NCBI GenBank assembly: GCA_031081585.1
Contig: JAVHLY010000004.1
Span: forward strand, 52,928 to 116,927
Direction of reading: 5' to 3'
Length of the DNA: 64,000 bases
Source of the DNA: Armatimonadota bacterium
GTDB taxonomy: Bacteria; Sysuimicrobiota; Sysuimicrobiia; Sysuimicrobiales; Humicultoraceae
The position numbers and the translations under genes are program-made. The notes under the pieces are model-generated. The model was not told the DNA's origin and made no database searches. It was given only the letters and a program-made list of their open reading frames with translations. Of the stretch, positions 1-8,646 are shown piece by piece. Position 1 is the stretch's first letter; the number at the start of each line of letters is the position of its first letter.

Positions 1-1170
1 GACATCCGCGACGTCAACCTGCACGACCTGCTGCGACGCGCCCCGGTGCGCATCCAGTACGACGCGCTGCGGACCTACTTCACGGGCAAGCGCGTCCTGG
101 TCACCGGGGCCGCCGGGTCGATCGGGGCGGAGGTGGTGCGCCAGCTCACCCGCTTCCGGCCGGCTCTGGTGATCGCCGCCGACATCAACGAGAGCGCGCT
201 CTTTGAGCTCGAGCAGGAGCTGTTGCAGGCCCGACCCGAGGCGCCGGTGCAGGTCATGCTGGCGGACATCCGGGACGCCCGGAAGATCGACTGGGCCATG
301 GCCACGGGCCGTCCCGAGGTCGTCGTCCACGCGGCCGCCTACAAGCACGTCCCGATGATGGAGCGCGAAGTGGAGGAGGCGGTGAAGACCAACGTCTTCG
401 GCACCCTCACGGTGGCCGAGGCCGCTCTGCGCCACGACGTGGAGACGTTCGTCTTCATCTCCAGCGACAAGGCGGTCCACCCGGGGAACGTCCTGGGAGC
501 GACGAAGCGGGTGGGCGAGCTGATCGTCCAGGCCTTTGGCGCCCGGCAGCGCACCCGTTTCCTGGCCGTGCGCTTCGGCAACGTGCTGGGCAGCCGGGGT
601 AGCCTGATCCCCCTCATGCTGGAGCAGATCCGGAACGGGGGTCCGGTGACCATCACCCACCCGGACATGACGCGCTACTTCATGACGATCTCCGAGGCGG
701 TGCTGCTCGTCCTGCAGACGCCGCTGATGACCGCCCCGGGCAGCGTCTTCATGCTCGAGATGGGCAGCCCCATCCGCATCGTCGACCTGGTGCGGGACCT
801 CATCCGGCTGGCGGGGCTGGAGGACGATCGGGACATCCCCATCGTCTTCAGCGGCATCCGTGCCGGCGAGAAACTCCAGGAGCAGCTCGTGGGGACGGAC
901 GAGGAGTTCGTCCCCACCGCCTTCGATGGGATCGGCGAGGTGCGGTCGTCTCGGACCGTAGACGAGGTCACCCTGCGCCTGGCGCTGCGTGAGCTGCAGG
1001 CGCGGGTGGAGGCCATGGACGCCGACGGGGTGCGCTCGCTGCTCCGCCGTATCTGCGAGGCCACATCTGTCCCAGCGACCCTCGAATGGGCGGGAGCTGG
1101 CGCCGGTCTGGCACAGGGGTCGTGGACAGGCGGGCAGGACGTCAGCGCGTTGGGGGGGACGCCATCATGA
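1..1170 (+). CDS. CapD/FlaA1-type nucleotide-sugar dehydratase/epimerase (5' truncated by window)
   Basis: The reading frame is open from the first base, and the residues before the GTG at 46 already look like the linker that precedes the Rossmann domain in CapD-type proteins, so the true start lies upstream of the window. The visible part (389 residues) has the NAD-binding motif VTGAAGSIGAE, the SDR segment HAAAYKHVPMME, SSDKAVHP, and the distal GIRAGEKLQEQL that is typical of UDP-GlcNAc 4,6-dehydratase/C4 epimerase enzymes of polysaccharide synthesis. Full-length relatives carry N-terminal membrane segments and a CoA-binding-like domain, which would lie outside the window. The normal SDR tyrosine is replaced by the methionine/lysine arrangement of this family (my reading). 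It overlaps the next gene by ATGA and probably belongs to a capsule or glycan locus. Confidence 0.88.
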   Translation, partial: DIRDVNLHDLLRRAPVRIQYDALRTYFTGKRVLVTGAAGSIGAEVVRQLTRFRPALVIAADINESALFELEQELLQARPEAPVQVMLADIRDARKIDWAMATGRPEVVVHAAAYKHVPMMEREVEEAVKTNVFGTLTVAEAALRHDVETFVFISSDKAVHPGNVLGATKRVGELIVQAFGARQRTRFLAVRFGNVLGSRGSLIPLMLEQIRNGGPVTITHPDMTRYFMTISEAVLLVLQTPLMTAPGSVFMLEMGSPIRIVDLVRDLIRLAGLEDDRDIPIVFSGIRAGEKLQEQLVGTDEEFVPTAFDGIGEVRSSRTVDEVTLRLALRELQARVEAMDADGVRSLLRRICEATSVPATLEWAGAGAGLAQGSWTGGQDVSALGGTPS

Positions 1171-1703
1171 CGCTCGTACACCGAGGCCATCACCCGGACA
1201 TCCGGGGGCTGCACCGGGGGCTGCGGGAGCTGGAGACCCGGTTCCTGGACCTGCAGGAAGTGATGGGCGCGACCGGCCTGACGGACGAGAACGCCCTGGA
1301 GGCGGTGGACATCATCGTCCGCATCCAGCAGGTCCACCGGGCCGTAGAGGAGGAGCGGGGCCGACGCGACCTGGCCTTTGCCACCGAGCGGCGCCTGCTG
1401 CACCTCAGCGCGTGGGGCCGGTGGCTGCTCCGCAAGGTGGTGGACGAGTACGTTCTCCACGCCCGCGTGGCGTTGGAGCAGCGGATCCGCAGCGCCCTGC
1501 CGGAGCATGCCGCGGAGTACTACCGGCGGGTGGCCGACCTGGTCGACCTGGCCAAGGAGATCGCCGGCATGCCGGACGAGGTGCTCTCGGAACAACTCTG
1601 GCAGGGCGACCTGGCGCAGATGGTCGTCGAGCAGATCCACGTGCTCCCCCGCGACATCAGCCCGCGGGGGGAGGCCATCTCGACAGAGGCGGTGAGGAGC
1701 TGA
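1167..1703 (+). CDS. Helical protein of unknown function
   Basis: A 178-residue protein whose ATG overlaps the stop of the preceding gene (ATGA). An in-frame GTG further upstream (1086) would lie inside the CapD gene and is not needed. The sequence is rich in charged, helix-forming residues (for example LRELETRFLDLQEVMG and YYRRVADLVDLAKEIAG), has no cysteine motif, signal peptide or membrane span, and matches no family I recognise. Codon use is like its neighbours and it sits between two genes with one-to-four-base junctions, so it is a real gene, probably co-translated with the PaaK-like enzyme that follows 1 bp later. Confidence 0.7.
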   Translation: MTLVHRGHHPDIRGLHRGLRELETRFLDLQEVMGATGLTDENALEAVDIIVRIQQVHRAVEEERGRRDLAFATERRLLHLSAWGRWLLRKVVDEYVLHARVALEQRIRSALPEHAAEYYRRVADLVDLAKEIAGMPDEVLSEQLWQGDLAQMVVEQIHVLPRDISPRGEAISTEAVRS

Positions 1704-1704
1704 C

Positions 1705-3363
1705 GTGACCATTGCAGACCTCATGAGCACCCCGCGGCTGCTGCGCAGCCTGGGCGAGTTCTTCGCCACTCCCCTGACCCCGGCGCGGGCGGCGGCTCTC
1801 GTCCGTCAGCGCCTGGAGCAGCGCGAGGAGCGCTTCCTGGCCCACGTGGACCGGGTCATCTTCGGTGTGCCCCACAGTCCGTACCGCGCGCTGCTGCAGT
1901 CTGTCGGGTGCGACCGGCCGGCCCTGGCACAGGCCGTCCGCGCCCACGGTCTCGAGGGAGCGCTGGCCCAGCTGCGTGACGCCGGCGTCTACCTCTCCTA
2001 CGAGGAGTTCAACGGGCGTCGCGAGGTCGTGCGCGGCGGGCGGACCTTCCGGTTCACCCGGGCCGATTTCGACAACCCCCTCCGCGACGTGGATCTGGAG
2101 GTCCGCAGCGGGGGGACCCGCAGCCGCGGCACGCCGGTGGTGGTCGCCCTCAGGACCATCGCCGAGAACCGGGCCGTGGCCTTCCAGCTGATGTTCCAGG
2201 CCGCCGGGGTGGACGCCCCGCCTGTGGTCTGGCTGCCGGGCTTCCCCTCCGGATCGGGGGTCTTCTTCTGGCTCGCCCTGGCCCACATCGGCCGACCGGC
2301 GGTCCGATGGTTCACCGTCACCGATCCGCGCGGCCCCTCCGTCGCGCCGCGCCACCGCTGGCTGATCACGCTGGCCCGCCTGGTGGCCCGCCGGCGGGGG
2401 TGGCAACTGCCCGTCCCGGAGCACGCGCCCCTGTCGGCCCCGGAGCCTGTCCTGGAGGCGGTCCTCCGTACGCGCGACCGTTTCGGCCGATGCGCCGTGA
2501 TCTCCACGCCCAGCGGAGCGGTGCGGGTGGCCACGCTGGCGCGGCGCCGCGGGGAGCGGCTGGAGGGGGTGGACTTCTTCGTGGGGTCCGAGCCGCTCAC
2601 AGAGGGCAAGGCGGAGGAGATTCGCCGCAGCGGCGCCCGGGTCTGGCCGCGCTATGTCTTCACCGAGGGGGGCGCGGTAGGAGTCGGGTGTGGCCGTCCT
2701 GGGAGCGTCGACGACATGCACCTGATGGCCGACAGCTTTGCGCTCATCCTCAACCGCCGGCCCATGCCGGGGATCGGGGAACGCGATGCGTACATGTTCA
2801 CCTCGCTGCTGCAGTTTGCGCCCAAGGTCATGCTGAACGTCGAGAGCGACGACTTCGGCACGGTAACGTCGCGCCGCTGCGGGTGTCCGCTGGACAGCCT
2901 CGGGCTCGACCGGCACCTGGCCCAGGTGCGCTCCTTCACCAAGCTCACCGGCGAGGGGGCGACGGTGCTGGGGACGGAAGCCGTGCGCATCGTCGAGGAG
3001 GTCCTCCCGCGGACATTCGGGGGGAGCAGTCTGGACTACCAGCTCCTCGAGACGGAGGATGAAGACCACCTCACCCGCCTCTTCCTGGTGGTCAGCCCGG
3101 AAGTCGGGGCGCTGGACGAAGAGGCGGTGCGACGCACCTTCATCGACGAGTTGTGGCGCGCCGGCGTCGGGCTCTCCGAGGTCTGGTTCCCCGGCCAGGG
3201 GGAGACGGTCCGCGTTCTGCGGCGGGAGCCCGTCCAGACGCCGGGGGGGAAACTGCTGCCGTTCTACTCGACCATCCGTCGCGACGGGGACGCCTCTGCA
3301 GCCAGCGTCTCCGCCCCCGCTGCGGGCAGCCGGTCGGCGGTGGGAAGAGGGGTGACCCGATGA
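1705..3363 (+). CDS. PaaK-like adenylate-forming enzyme
   Basis: A 552-residue protein starting at GTG 1705, six bases after a GAGGAG ribosome-binding site. The middle part resembles the phenylacetate-CoA ligase/LuxE group of adenylate-forming enzymes: VISTPSGAVRVATLARRR, then EGVDFFVGSEPLTEGKAEEI, the acidic YVFTEGGAVGVGCG segment, and near the C terminus QTPGGKLLPF, which is in the place of the conserved Arg/Lys-rich PaaK end. The N-terminal 150 residues are divergent. It most likely activates a carboxylate as an acyl adenylate and passes it to CoA or a protein; the substrate is unknown. Its stop overlaps the next start (ATGA). Confidence 0.65.
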   Translation: MTIADLMSTPRLLRSLGEFFATPLTPARAAALVRQRLEQREERFLAHVDRVIFGVPHSPYRALLQSVGCDRPALAQAVRAHGLEGALAQLRDAGVYLSYEEFNGRREVVRGGRTFRFTRADFDNPLRDVDLEVRSGGTRSRGTPVVVALRTIAENRAVAFQLMFQAAGVDAPPVVWLPGFPSGSGVFFWLALAHIGRPAVRWFTVTDPRGPSVAPRHRWLITLARLVARRRGWQLPVPEHAPLSAPEPVLEAVLRTRDRFGRCAVISTPSGAVRVATLARRRGERLEGVDFFVGSEPLTEGKAEEIRRSGARVWPRYVFTEGGAVGVGCGRPGSVDDMHLMADSFALILNRRPMPGIGERDAYMFTSLLQFAPKVMLNVESDDFGTVTSRRCGCPLDSLGLDRHLAQVRSFTKLTGEGATVLGTEAVRIVEEVLPRTFGGSSLDYQLLETEDEDHLTRLFLVVSPEVGALDEEAVRRTFIDELWRAGVGLSEVWFPGQGETVRVLRREPVQTPGGKLLPFYSTIRRDGDASAASVSAPAAGSRSAVGRGVTR

Positions 3364-3803
3364 CCGGTCTGAGCCTGGCTCAGGCCTTGGCTGCCGTGGA
3401 GGCCGCGCGGGCGGAAGCGGTGCGGCTCGGGGTGGCCCTGGGGATCGCCGTGGTCGACGCGGCGGGCCATCCCGTCGTCGTCGTCCGCATGGACGGGGCC
3501 ATCTTCCTGGCCCCCGAGCTGGCCCTGAAGAAGGCCTTCACCGCGGCCGCCTTCCGCCGCCCCACCAGCGCCATCGCGCCGCGCCTGACCACCAGTGACT
3601 TCTGGATGCAGGCCCCCGCCGTGGCGCAGGGGCGCATCCTGGCCAGCGGCGGGGGTGTGCCGCTCCTCGTCGACGGGACCCTCGTCGGGGCGGTGGGGAC
3701 GAGCGGGGGCACCAGTGAGCAGGACGACCTCTGCGCGCAGGCGGCCGCCGCCGCGGTGGCCGGGGGGGACGGGCGAGCGGCGGCCGGGGGGGACGGGCGA
3801 TGA
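3360..3803 (+). CDS. GlcG/HbpS-family protein
   Basis: A 147-residue single-domain protein of the GlcG/HbpS (DUF336) family. Signature segments are ALAAVEAARAEAVRLGV, IAVVDAAGHPVVVVRMDGA, KKAFTAAAFRRPT and the C-terminal SGGGVPLLVDGTLVGAVGTSGG. Members occur beside glycolate, diol and aromatic-acid catabolic genes; HbpS binds haem or iron and senses redox stress, but most GlcG proteins have no proven reaction. The start ATG overlaps the previous stop. The last 14 codons are a duplicated 24-bp unit encoding AGGDGRAA-AGGDGR, so the family domain ends before this tail. It is the first gene of the catabolic operon and overlaps the CoA-transferase start by 4 bp. Confidence 0.85.
   Translation: MTGLSLAQALAAVEAARAEAVRLGVALGIAVVDAAGHPVVVVRMDGAIFLAPELALKKAFTAAAFRRPTSAIAPRLTTSDFWMQAPAVAQGRILASGGGVPLLVDGTLVGAVGTSGGTSEQDDLCAQAAAAAVAGGDGRAAAGGDGR
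3758..3803 (+). repeat. 24-bp in-frame tandem duplication at gene end
   Basis: Two copies of a 24-bp unit (starts 3758 and 3782) containing a run of seven Gs. Both are in the reading frame of the GlcG-like gene and add the repeated AGGDGR tail; the second copy also carries the purine-rich stretch that precedes the next start at 3800. The shared GGGGGGGACGGGCGA core is identical in both copies. Confidence 0.75.
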
Positions 3804-5029
3804 GCACCGACCGACCGGAGCGCCCACCGGCGGCGGGGCCGCTCGCCGGGGTGCGCGTCGTGGAGCTCGGCCACATGATCGCCGGGCCCTTCGCCACCCT
3901 GCTGCTGAGCTACTTCGGCGCCGAGGTCATCAAGGTGGAGTCCCGGCACCGCATGGACGGCTTTCGGCGGCGCGAGGCGGCGACGAACTACCTGACCCGG
4001 GCCTTCGGCGACTTCAACCGCAACAAGCGCTCCCTCACCCTGAACCTGCAGCAGCCGCGGGGGCGCGAGCTGCTGGGGCGGCTGTTGGCCCGCAGCGACG
4101 CGCTCCTGGAGAACTTCAGCGCCCGCGTCCTGCCCCAGTGGGGGCTCGACTGGCCGACGCTGCACCGCCGCTACCCGCGGCTCGTCGTCGTGCGCATGCA
4201 GGGGCTCGGAGCCACGGGCCCGCACCGCGACTTCGTCACCTTCGGCCCGTCCATCCTGGCGCTCACCGGCTTCACCTACCTGTGGAACGCGCCGGGCGCC
4301 GACGAGGTGGTCGGCTCCCAGACCGCCCACGCCGACTACATCGCCGGCGTCCACGCTGCGGTGGCGGTCATGGCGGGCCTGCACCACCGCGCCCGCACCG
4401 GCGAGGGCCTCTACGTCGACGTCTCCCAGGCCGAGGCCACGGCCGCCCTGCTCGGCCCGGCGTACCTGGAATGGCTGCTGCTGGGCCGCGAGGCCCGACC
4501 GGTAGGCAACACCCGCCGGGAGTACGCCCCGGGCGGGTGCTACCGCTGCGCCGGCGAGGACGAGTGGTGCGTCATCACCGTCCGCACCGAGGCGGAGTGG
4601 GAGGCGCTGGTGCGGGCCACCGGGTGCACCGAATGGGCGCTCGATCCGCGCTTCCGCGACCGCACCCAGCGCACGCTCCACCGCCAGGCCCTCGACGCCG
4701 CGCTGGAGACCTGGACGCGCCGGCGCCCGGCCGCCGAGGTCGTCCGGTTGCTGCGGGCCGCGGGCGTGCCGGCAGGGCAGGTCAAGAAGGGCAGCGACCT
4801 GCTGGCCGACCCGCACCTGCGGGCGCGCGGCTTCATCCACCACGTCGACCACCCCGCCTTCCGGCCGATCAGCTACCCGGGGGCTCCCGTGCGCCTGGTC
4901 GGCCACGAAGCCGCGACGCGCCGTCCGGCACCGACGCTGGGCCAGGACACCGAGGCGGTGCTGCGCGAGGTCCTGGAGTTGAACGCCGAGGAGATCGAGC
5001 GCTACCGGGCCGAGGAGGTGCTGGTGTGA
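3800..5029 (+). CDS. Type III (CaiB/BaiF family) CoA-transferase, first of a pair
   Basis: A 409-residue type III CoA-transferase. The N terminus PLAGVRVVELGHMIAGPF, FGAEVIKVE, the NRNKRSLTLNL segment and the QTAHADYIAGVHAA motif with the expected catalytic aspartate are diagnostic. These enzymes move CoA between organic acids through an aspartyl-CoA thioester. It overlaps the GlcG-like gene by 4 bp and is followed 28 bp later by a paralogue. Heterodimeric members of this family made of two adjacent paralogues are known (benzylsuccinate CoA-transferase BbsEF, malate CoA-transferase SmtAB), so the pair may form one enzyme; that is inference from gene order. Confidence 0.92.
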   Translation: MSTDRPERPPAAGPLAGVRVVELGHMIAGPFATLLLSYFGAEVIKVESRHRMDGFRRREAATNYLTRAFGDFNRNKRSLTLNLQQPRGRELLGRLLARSDALLENFSARVLPQWGLDWPTLHRRYPRLVVVRMQGLGATGPHRDFVTFGPSILALTGFTYLWNAPGADEVVGSQTAHADYIAGVHAAVAVMAGLHHRARTGEGLYVDVSQAEATAALLGPAYLEWLLLGREARPVGNTRREYAPGGCYRCAGEDEWCVITVRTEAEWEALVRATGCTEWALDPRFRDRTQRTLHRQALDAALETWTRRRPAAEVVRLLRAAGVPAGQVKKGSDLLADPHLRARGFIHHVDHPAFRPISYPGAPVRLVGHEAATRRPAPTLGQDTEAVLREVLELNAEEIERYRAEEVLV

Positions 5030-5057
5030 GCGTGCGGGGCGTCGGGGAGGGACCGGG

Positions 5058-6272
5058 ATGAGTGTGCGGCGGCCGGAGACCGCGGCCCTCCCCGAGGCGG
5101 TCCCACGCCTGCCGCTACCGCAGCCGCTCCGCGGGGTGCGGGTGCTGGAGGTGGCGGACCGGCGCGTGGCCTATGCCGGACGCCTGCTGGCCGGGCTGGG
5201 AGCCGAGGTGATCCTCATCGAACCGCCGGAGCGGCGCCGCGACGCGCCCACGCCCGCGGACCTCTACTTCCGGACCGGGAAGAAGGCGGTCACGCTGGAC
5301 CTCGCCGTCGCCGCCGGGCGCCACACCCTGTTCCGCCTGGCCGCGTATGCCGACGTCCTGCTGGTGGCCGGCCCGCCGGGGGAGCGGCGGCGGCTGGGGC
5401 TGACCTTCGAGGACCTCCACCCGGCGTTTCCCCGCCTGGTGGTGGGGAGCATCGCCGACTTCGGCCTGAGCGGCCCGGACGCCGACCGCCCGGCCAACGA
5501 GCTCGTGGCCTTCGCCGAGAGCGGGCTGATGTACATCAGTGGCAGGCCGGGCGAGCCGCCGGTGGCCGCCCCGCCCCACCACGCCGCCGACCTGGCCGGC
5601 GCCTACCTGGCCTTCGGAGTGCTGGTGGCCCTGTGGGAGCGCGCGCACACGCGGCGCGGCCGGGAGGTGGAGGTGTCCGTCCAGGAGGCCCTGGCCGTCG
5701 AGGAGCACACCATCTCCACTGCCTCGGACGAGGGGCGCGACCTGGTGCGCGTGGGCAGCCAGCACATGGTGGCGGTCCCGGGGTCGGTCTTCCGGGTGAA
5801 GGACGGCTACGTCCACGCCTACGTGGCCGACACCATGCCGGGGTCGTGGGAGCGGCTGCTGGAGTGGATGGGCCACCCGCCGGAGCTGGCCGACGAGCGC
5901 TACCGCCAGGGCCTCTACCGCCGCGCCCACGTCGAGGAGATCACTCCGGTGGTGGCCCGCTTCTTCGCCCGCTTCACCCGCCAGGAGCTTTACCTGGAAG
6001 GGCAGCGCCGGCGGTTGTGCATCACCCCGGTGAACACGCCGCGCGAGTACCTGGAGGACGTCCAGACCCGCGCGCGCGGGTTCGTCGTGCAGGCGCACGT
6101 ACCGGGGCACGGATGGGTCGGCGTGCCGGGCGGCCCCTTCCTGCTGAACGGGCACCGCGTGCCCTTGCCCCCGGTGCCGCGCGTGGGCGAGCACAACCGT
6201 GAGGTCTACCTGGGCCTGGTGGGCTACGGCGAAGAGGAGCTGGCGGTCCTGACCCAGGGCGGCGTCATCTGA
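5058..6272 (+). CDS. Type III (CaiB/BaiF family) CoA-transferase, second of a pair
   Basis: A 404-residue paralogue of the preceding gene, starting at ATG after GGAGGGACCGGG. It keeps the family start PLRGVRVLEVADRRVAYAG, the LGAEVILIEPPE strand, RTGKKAVTLDL, and HHAADLAGAYLAF with a candidate catalytic aspartate. It is more divergent than its neighbour, with the first motif lacking the usual GP, so it may be the non-catalytic partner of a heterodimer or have a different acid specificity. The gene end matches the first unit of the short repeat that follows it. Confidence 0.9.
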   Translation: MSVRRPETAALPEAVPRLPLPQPLRGVRVLEVADRRVAYAGRLLAGLGAEVILIEPPERRRDAPTPADLYFRTGKKAVTLDLAVAAGRHTLFRLAAYADVLLVAGPPGERRRLGLTFEDLHPAFPRLVVGSIADFGLSGPDADRPANELVAFAESGLMYISGRPGEPPVAAPPHHAADLAGAYLAFGVLVALWERAHTRRGREVEVSVQEALAVEEHTISTASDEGRDLVRVGSQHMVAVPGSVFRVKDGYVHAYVADTMPGSWERLLEWMGHPPELADERYRQGLYRRAHVEEITPVVARFFARFTRQELYLEGQRRRLCITPVNTPREYLEDVQTRARGFVVQAHVPGHGWVGVPGGPFLLNGHRVPLPPVPRVGEHNREVYLGLVGYGEEELAVLTQGGVI

Positions 6273-6336
6273 CCCGATCCAGCGCGGCGTCCGACCCGAC
6301 CCAGCGCGGCGTCCGACCCGACCCAGCGCGCGCACG
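6271..6336 (+). repeat. 22-bp tandem repeat, three copies
   Basis: Three consecutive 22-bp units (6271, 6293, 6315; core GACCCGACCCAGCGCGGCGT) fill most of the gap between a CoA-transferase and the acyl-CoA dehydrogenase. The last unit is degenerate. The last codons of the CoA-transferase (GACCCAGGGCGGCGTCAT) are an imperfect fourth copy, so the repeat seems to have grown from the gene end. Confidence 0.8.
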
Positions 6337-6377
6337 ACCGCGACGCTGCGCGACACGAACACGCAGGAGGCACAGCC

Positions 6378-7547
6378 GTGGAGTTCACCGTCCCCGAGGA
6401 GTACCAGGCGCTGCGGCGGCGTGTCCGCGCCTTCGTGGAGCGGGAGCTGCTGCCCCTCGAGCGCACCCTGCCGGAGGCGCCCGACCTCCCCGACGACCTG
6501 CGCCGCCAGCTGCAGGAGAAGGCCAAGGCAGAAGGGCTGTGGGCGCTCGACGTGCGCCGGGAGTTCGGCGGGCAGGGACTCCCCAACCTCGGCATGGTGA
6601 TGGTGTGGGAGGAACTCGGCCGCTCCACCGTGCCGCCGCTGCGGGCCCCGTCGGTGCTCACGCCCCGCATCGGCGCGCTCTACCACTGCACCCCCGAGCA
6701 GCGCGAGCGCTTCCTCGACCCCATCGTGCGGGGGGAGAAGCGCACCGCCTTCGCGCTCACCGAACCCTGGGGCGGCTCGGACGCCGCCGGCAACATGCGC
6801 ACCCGTGCCGTGCGCGACGGGGATCACTGGGTGCTCACCGGCCGCAAGGTCTTCGTCGGTGGAGCGGACAAGGCCGACGTCGTCCAGGTCTTCGCCCTCA
6901 CCGACCCGGAGAAGCGGGCGCGCGGCGGGATCACCTGCTTCCTGGTCGAGCGCGGCACCCCGGGCTTCCGCCTGGGGCGGCAGTTCCAGCTGATGGTGGC
7001 GGACAGCCCCTGGGAGCTGATCTTCGAGGAGTGCCGCGTGCCGCACGCCAACGTGCTGGGGCCGGTGGGCGAAGGCTTCCGCCTGGCGCAGCAGCACCTG
7101 ACCCGTGACCGCATCTTCCACGGGGCGAAGGCGGTGGGGATGGCGGAGCGGGCCCTGGAGCTGGCCATCGACTACGCCCGCGACCGCGTCACCTTCGGGG
7201 CGCCCATTGCGGAGCGGCAGGCCGTCCAGTGGATGTTCGCCGAGTCGGCGATGGAGATCCACGCCACACGCCTCATGACCTACCACGCCGCCTGGAAGCT
7301 CGACCAGGGCCTGGACGTCCGCCAGGAGGCCTCCATCGTCAAGGCCTTCGGGACGGAGATGCTGGGCCGCGTCACCGACCGGGCCCTGCAGGTCTTCGGG
7401 GCCATCGGGCTCTCCAAGGACCTGCCCATCGAGCGCATGTTCCGTGACGCCCGCAGCCGGCGCATTGGGGAGGGCACCTCGGAGATCCAGCGCATGGTCA
7501 TCGCCCGGACGCTCTTGCGCGATCCGCGCCGGGTGCGGCTGGTGTGA
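6378..7547 (+). CDS. Acyl-CoA dehydrogenase
   Basis: A 389-residue FAD-dependent acyl-CoA dehydrogenase of usual family length. The GTG start has an AGGAGG site seven bases upstream. Visible motifs are ALTEPWGGSDAAG in the flavin/substrate middle domain, DRVTFGAPIAERQAVQWM, and the C-terminal RRIGEGTSEIQRMVIA, whose glutamate is where the catalytic base of medium-chain enzymes lies. It should oxidise an acyl-CoA to the 2,3-enoyl-CoA and pass electrons to an electron-transfer flavoprotein; the FixC-FixX pair at the other end of the window could be the next step. It sits between the CoA-transferases and the transporter genes. Confidence 0.93.
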   Translation: MEFTVPEEYQALRRRVRAFVERELLPLERTLPEAPDLPDDLRRQLQEKAKAEGLWALDVRREFGGQGLPNLGMVMVWEELGRSTVPPLRAPSVLTPRIGALYHCTPEQRERFLDPIVRGEKRTAFALTEPWGGSDAAGNMRTRAVRDGDHWVLTGRKVFVGGADKADVVQVFALTDPEKRARGGITCFLVERGTPGFRLGRQFQLMVADSPWELIFEECRVPHANVLGPVGEGFRLAQQHLTRDRIFHGAKAVGMAERALELAIDYARDRVTFGAPIAERQAVQWMFAESAMEIHATRLMTYHAAWKLDQGLDVRQEASIVKAFGTEMLGRVTDRALQVFGAIGLSKDLPIERMFRDARSRRIGEGTSEIQRMVIARTLLRDPRRVRLV

Positions 7548-7605
7548 CCGGAAAGCCCCATCCCCCCTGCGGGATGCACCCGACACCGTGAGGAGCGTGA
7601 GTCCC

Positions 7606-8592
7606 ATGACCCTGATCCGCCTGACCCTCCTGGCCGCCGTGCTGGTCCTCCTGGCTGGCCTCCTCGGAGGCTCCGCTCTCGCGAAGCAGTCGCGGCTGCC
7701 CGTGGGCTTCTCGGGCGTGCGGCAGCTCACCTACGCCGCCACCCTCATCGCCCTGGAGCGGATGCGCGACCGGGGCTACGAGGCCCCGCCCGTCTTCTTC
7801 CCCCGCCCCGAGCTGGCGCTGCAGGCCTTGCTGCGCGGCGAGGTGGACCTGGTGCGGGCCGAGCCCACCACCCCGGCCAACGCGGTCGCCCGCGGGGCGC
7901 GGGTGGCCATGGTGGCCGCTCCCGGGCTGAACCAGTGGGTGCTGGTGACGCCCCGGACCATCACCGCCCCCCGCCAGCTCGACCGCAAGCGCATCGCCGT
8001 GCACAGCCTTTCGTCCATGTCCAACACCGTGGTGCAGTTTGCCGTCCGCCGGCACCGCATCGCCGCCCCCCAGATCCTGGTCATCCCGGGCTCCCCGGCG
8101 CGGGCGCAGGCCCTGCTGCGGGGCGAGGTGGACGCCACGAGCCTCTTCCTCACCGACGCCATCCGCCTCGACCTGACCGCCCCGGGCCGCTTCCACGTCC
8201 TGCTCGACTTCAAGGACCTGCCGGTGCTGGACTCGGTGCTGGTGGCCCGCCGCGAGTGGCTGGCCGCCCGGCCGCAGGAGATCCGGGACGTCCTGCGGGT
8301 GCTGCTGGACACCCACCGGCGCATCGCCGCCGGGCCGGAGTGGGCGGTGGTGCGGACGCTGCAGCTCTTCCCCGACGAGGACCGCGCGTTTGCCGAGGCG
8401 ACCGTGCGCGCCTTCGTCGCCCGCGGCATCTGGGACGTGAACGGGGGGATCCCTGGATACGACGTCGTGCGGGAGATGATCGCCTTCCTGAAGAGCATCG
8501 AGGCGCTGCCGCCGGGTGCCCCTGACGACCCCGAGGCGTACGCCGACCTGAGCCCGCTCCAGGATGTCCTCCGCGTCTTGGGGCGTCGGTGA
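7606..8592 (+). CDS. ABC transporter substrate-binding protein (NMT1/SsuA-like)
   Basis: A 328-residue periplasmic solute-binding protein. The ATG at 7606 lies 10 bases after AGGAG and opens a clear signal peptide (charged start, then LLAAVLVLLAGLLGGSALA). In-frame GTG codons at 7588 and 7597 are less well spaced. Segments such as VDLVRAEPTTPANAVARG and GEVDATSLFLTDAIRLDL fit the NMT1/SsuA/TauA type, which binds sulfonates, nitrate, pyrimidines or aromatic acids. It is the first gene of a complete importer, directly downstream of acyl-CoA metabolism genes, so an organic acid is the likely ligand. Confidence 0.85.
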   Translation: MTLIRLTLLAAVLVLLAGLLGGSALAKQSRLPVGFSGVRQLTYAATLIALERMRDRGYEAPPVFFPRPELALQALLRGEVDLVRAEPTTPANAVARGARVAMVAAPGLNQWVLVTPRTITAPRQLDRKRIAVHSLSSMSNTVVQFAVRRHRIAAPQILVIPGSPARAQALLRGEVDATSLFLTDAIRLDLTAPGRFHVLLDFKDLPVLDSVLVARREWLAARPQEIRDVLRVLLDTHRRIAAGPEWAVVRTLQLFPDEDRAFAEATVRAFVARGIWDVNGGIPGYDVVREMIAFLKSIEALPPGAPDDPEAYADLSPLQDVLRVLGRR

Positions 8593-8646
8593 GGACGTCG
8601 GGCGAGACTGAGCGGCCGTCGTGCGAGTGGAGTGCACGCTGAGGAC

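Noticed and set aside
46..48. GTG 46 as the start of the CapD-like gene
   Set aside because: The frame is open to base 1 and the residues before it fit the family, so the gene begins outside the window.
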